64,000 bases of DNA, taken from NCBI GenBank assembly GCA_021404565.1, contig JAAWWF010000026.1:186001-250000 (forward strand), in the 5' to 3' direction. The position numbers and the translations under genes were made by a program. The notes under the pieces were generated by a model, which saw only the letters and a list, made by a program, of their open reading frames with translations, did not search any database and had not been told where the DNA came from. This DNA is from Roseivirga sp. GTDB lineage: Bacteria; Bacteroidota; Bacteroidia; Cytophagales; Cyclobacteriaceae. Of the stretch, positions 63,199 through 64,000 are shown piece after piece (within the stretch, counting starts at the first letter, position 1; each line of letters opens with the position of its first letter).

Positions 63199-64000
63199 AG
63201 GTTTTGCTGATCACAAACATTCCTAACCCCTATCGGCTTCCACTTTTTAATAAGCTGGGAAAAGCCCTCGATACCCGGGGTCATCAGTTTAAGGTGTTGT
63301 TTGGTGCAGAAACCTATGCCGGCAGAAATCACAAAAATGACTACAGTAACTTAAGCTTTGACTATAGCTTTCTGAGGCAAAAGAGCTGGTTGGTGAAAAA
63401 ACTGGTTAAACCTTCAGTGCAAACCTACAGTGGCCTTAGCTCACAGGTCAGAAAGGTGAGGCCGGATAAGATCATCGTAATCGGTTATTCACTGGCTACT
63501 ATAAAACTATGGCTCCTTTCTTTCTTTATGAAATTTGAGCTGATCATCTGGGGGGGCACCATTCCCACATCTCCCGAGGCCAGGTCTAAGAAACGCAGGT
63601 TCATCAGAAAAATTCTTATCAGCAGAGCCAGTGCTTTTCTTGCCTATGGCACTGAGGCAGCCAACTATTTTGAAAACCTTGGCTGTGCCCGGGAAAAAAT
63701 CTTCTATGCTTTCAATACCGTGGATGTAGAATTCTTTTCCAGGATTGCACAAGAGCCCAAACCTCAAAATCAGGGACTTTTGCATCTCACTTACCTCGGC
63801 TATCTCAGCCAAAGAAAGGGGGTGCATGTATTAATTGAAATAATGGAGCAAATCGCCCGGACGAGGAATGATTTTGTGTTGGACATCCTCGGCAGTGGAG
63901 ATGAGCAGGCCTCTCTGGAAAAGCTGGTTGCACAAAAAGGTTTGGCGGATCGAGTAGTCTTCCACGGCTTCAGACAAAAAAGTGAATTGCCGGCATATCT
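63195..64000 (+). CDS. Glycosyltransferase family 4 protein (cut by window end)
   Basis: The first 268 codons are present, with no stop before the window end. The start ATG overlaps the asnB stop. GT-B features: N-terminal MKVLLITNIPNPYRLPLFN, middle IIWGGTIPTSPEA, and the start of the C-terminal domain HLTYLGYLSQRKGVHVLIE and LDILGSGDEQASLEKLV. It probably transfers a sugar in the same polysaccharide pathway. Confidence 0.85.
   Translation, partial: MKVLLITNIPNPYRLPLFNKLGKALDTRGHQFKVLFGAETYAGRNHKNDYSNLSFDYSFLRQKSWLVKKLVKPSVQTYSGLSSQVRKVRPDKIIVIGYSLATIKLWLLSFFMKFELIIWGGTIPTSPEARSKKRRFIRKILISRASAFLAYGTEAANYFENLGCAREKIFYAFNTVDVEFFSRIAQEPKPQNQGLLHLTYLGYLSQRKGVHVLIEIMEQIARTRNDFVLDILGSGDEQASLEKLVAQKGLADRVVFHGFRQKSELPAY

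Overview
The window is chromosomal DNA from a Bacteroidota bacterium, most likely a marine-type member of the Cytophagales (Roseivirga/Fulvivirga-like). This is inferred from family content only: large FtsX-type permeases with a short cytoplasmic prefix domain and PadR regulators, paired LytS/LytTR two-component systems, a giant alpha-2-macroglobulin lipoprotein carrying a TonB-plug-like insert, Bacteroidota-type beta-oxidation genes, and lipoprotein signals of the S-C-S type. No rRNA, tRNA, CRISPR array or intact insertion sequence was seen.

Layout. (1) 1-522: gene-free DNA with hairpins and a candidate PadR operator. (2) 523-14468: two padR genes and five paralogous large ABC-type permeases in two transcription units, with no ATPase gene in the window. 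(3) 14635-17570: a PA0069-type radical SAM protein and a type II NADH dehydrogenase, separated by a gene-free stretch with inverted repeats. (4) 17657-21485: two convergent LytS-type kinase/LytTR regulator pairs with a long inverted repeat between them. (5) 21650-22849: a secreted EreA/ChaN-like protein.

(6) 22892-31775 is the most interesting part: a visibly AT-rich island, probably a defence island. It holds a five-gene, tightly coupled operon on the minus strand encoding a divergent MksBEFG/Wadjet (JetABCD)-like SMC system. The fifth product has TPR-like helical repeats and a C-terminal HEPN-type domain with an intact RxxxxH ribonuclease motif. Beside it are an XRE regulator and a divergent two-gene unit, one product of which looks like a stand-alone CheD-type glutamine deamidase with the Thr-Cys-His spacing preserved. 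I propose that the SMC/Toprim complex and the HEPN protein work together, as a plasmid/phage sensor plus RNase effector. This is inference from gene coupling and motifs.

(7) 32021-43926: DoxX, the alpha-2-macroglobulin, a secreted DinB-like protein, a further permease, a second small XRE protein, a multi-hairpin gene-free element, and an L,D-transpeptidase. (8) 44007-50311: a marR-fadB-fadA-(four-helix-bundle gene)-acyl-CoA dehydrogenase operon for fatty-acid beta-oxidation. (9) 50585-64000: a capsule/exopolysaccharide locus with two methyltransferases, Wzc-type tyrosine kinase, Wza-type export lipoprotein, Wzx-type flippase (possibly with a frameshifted or slippery 5' end), two tandem nucleotidyltransferase-fold proteins, glycosyltransferases, and an asparagine synthase. 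The last glycosyltransferase is cut by the window end.
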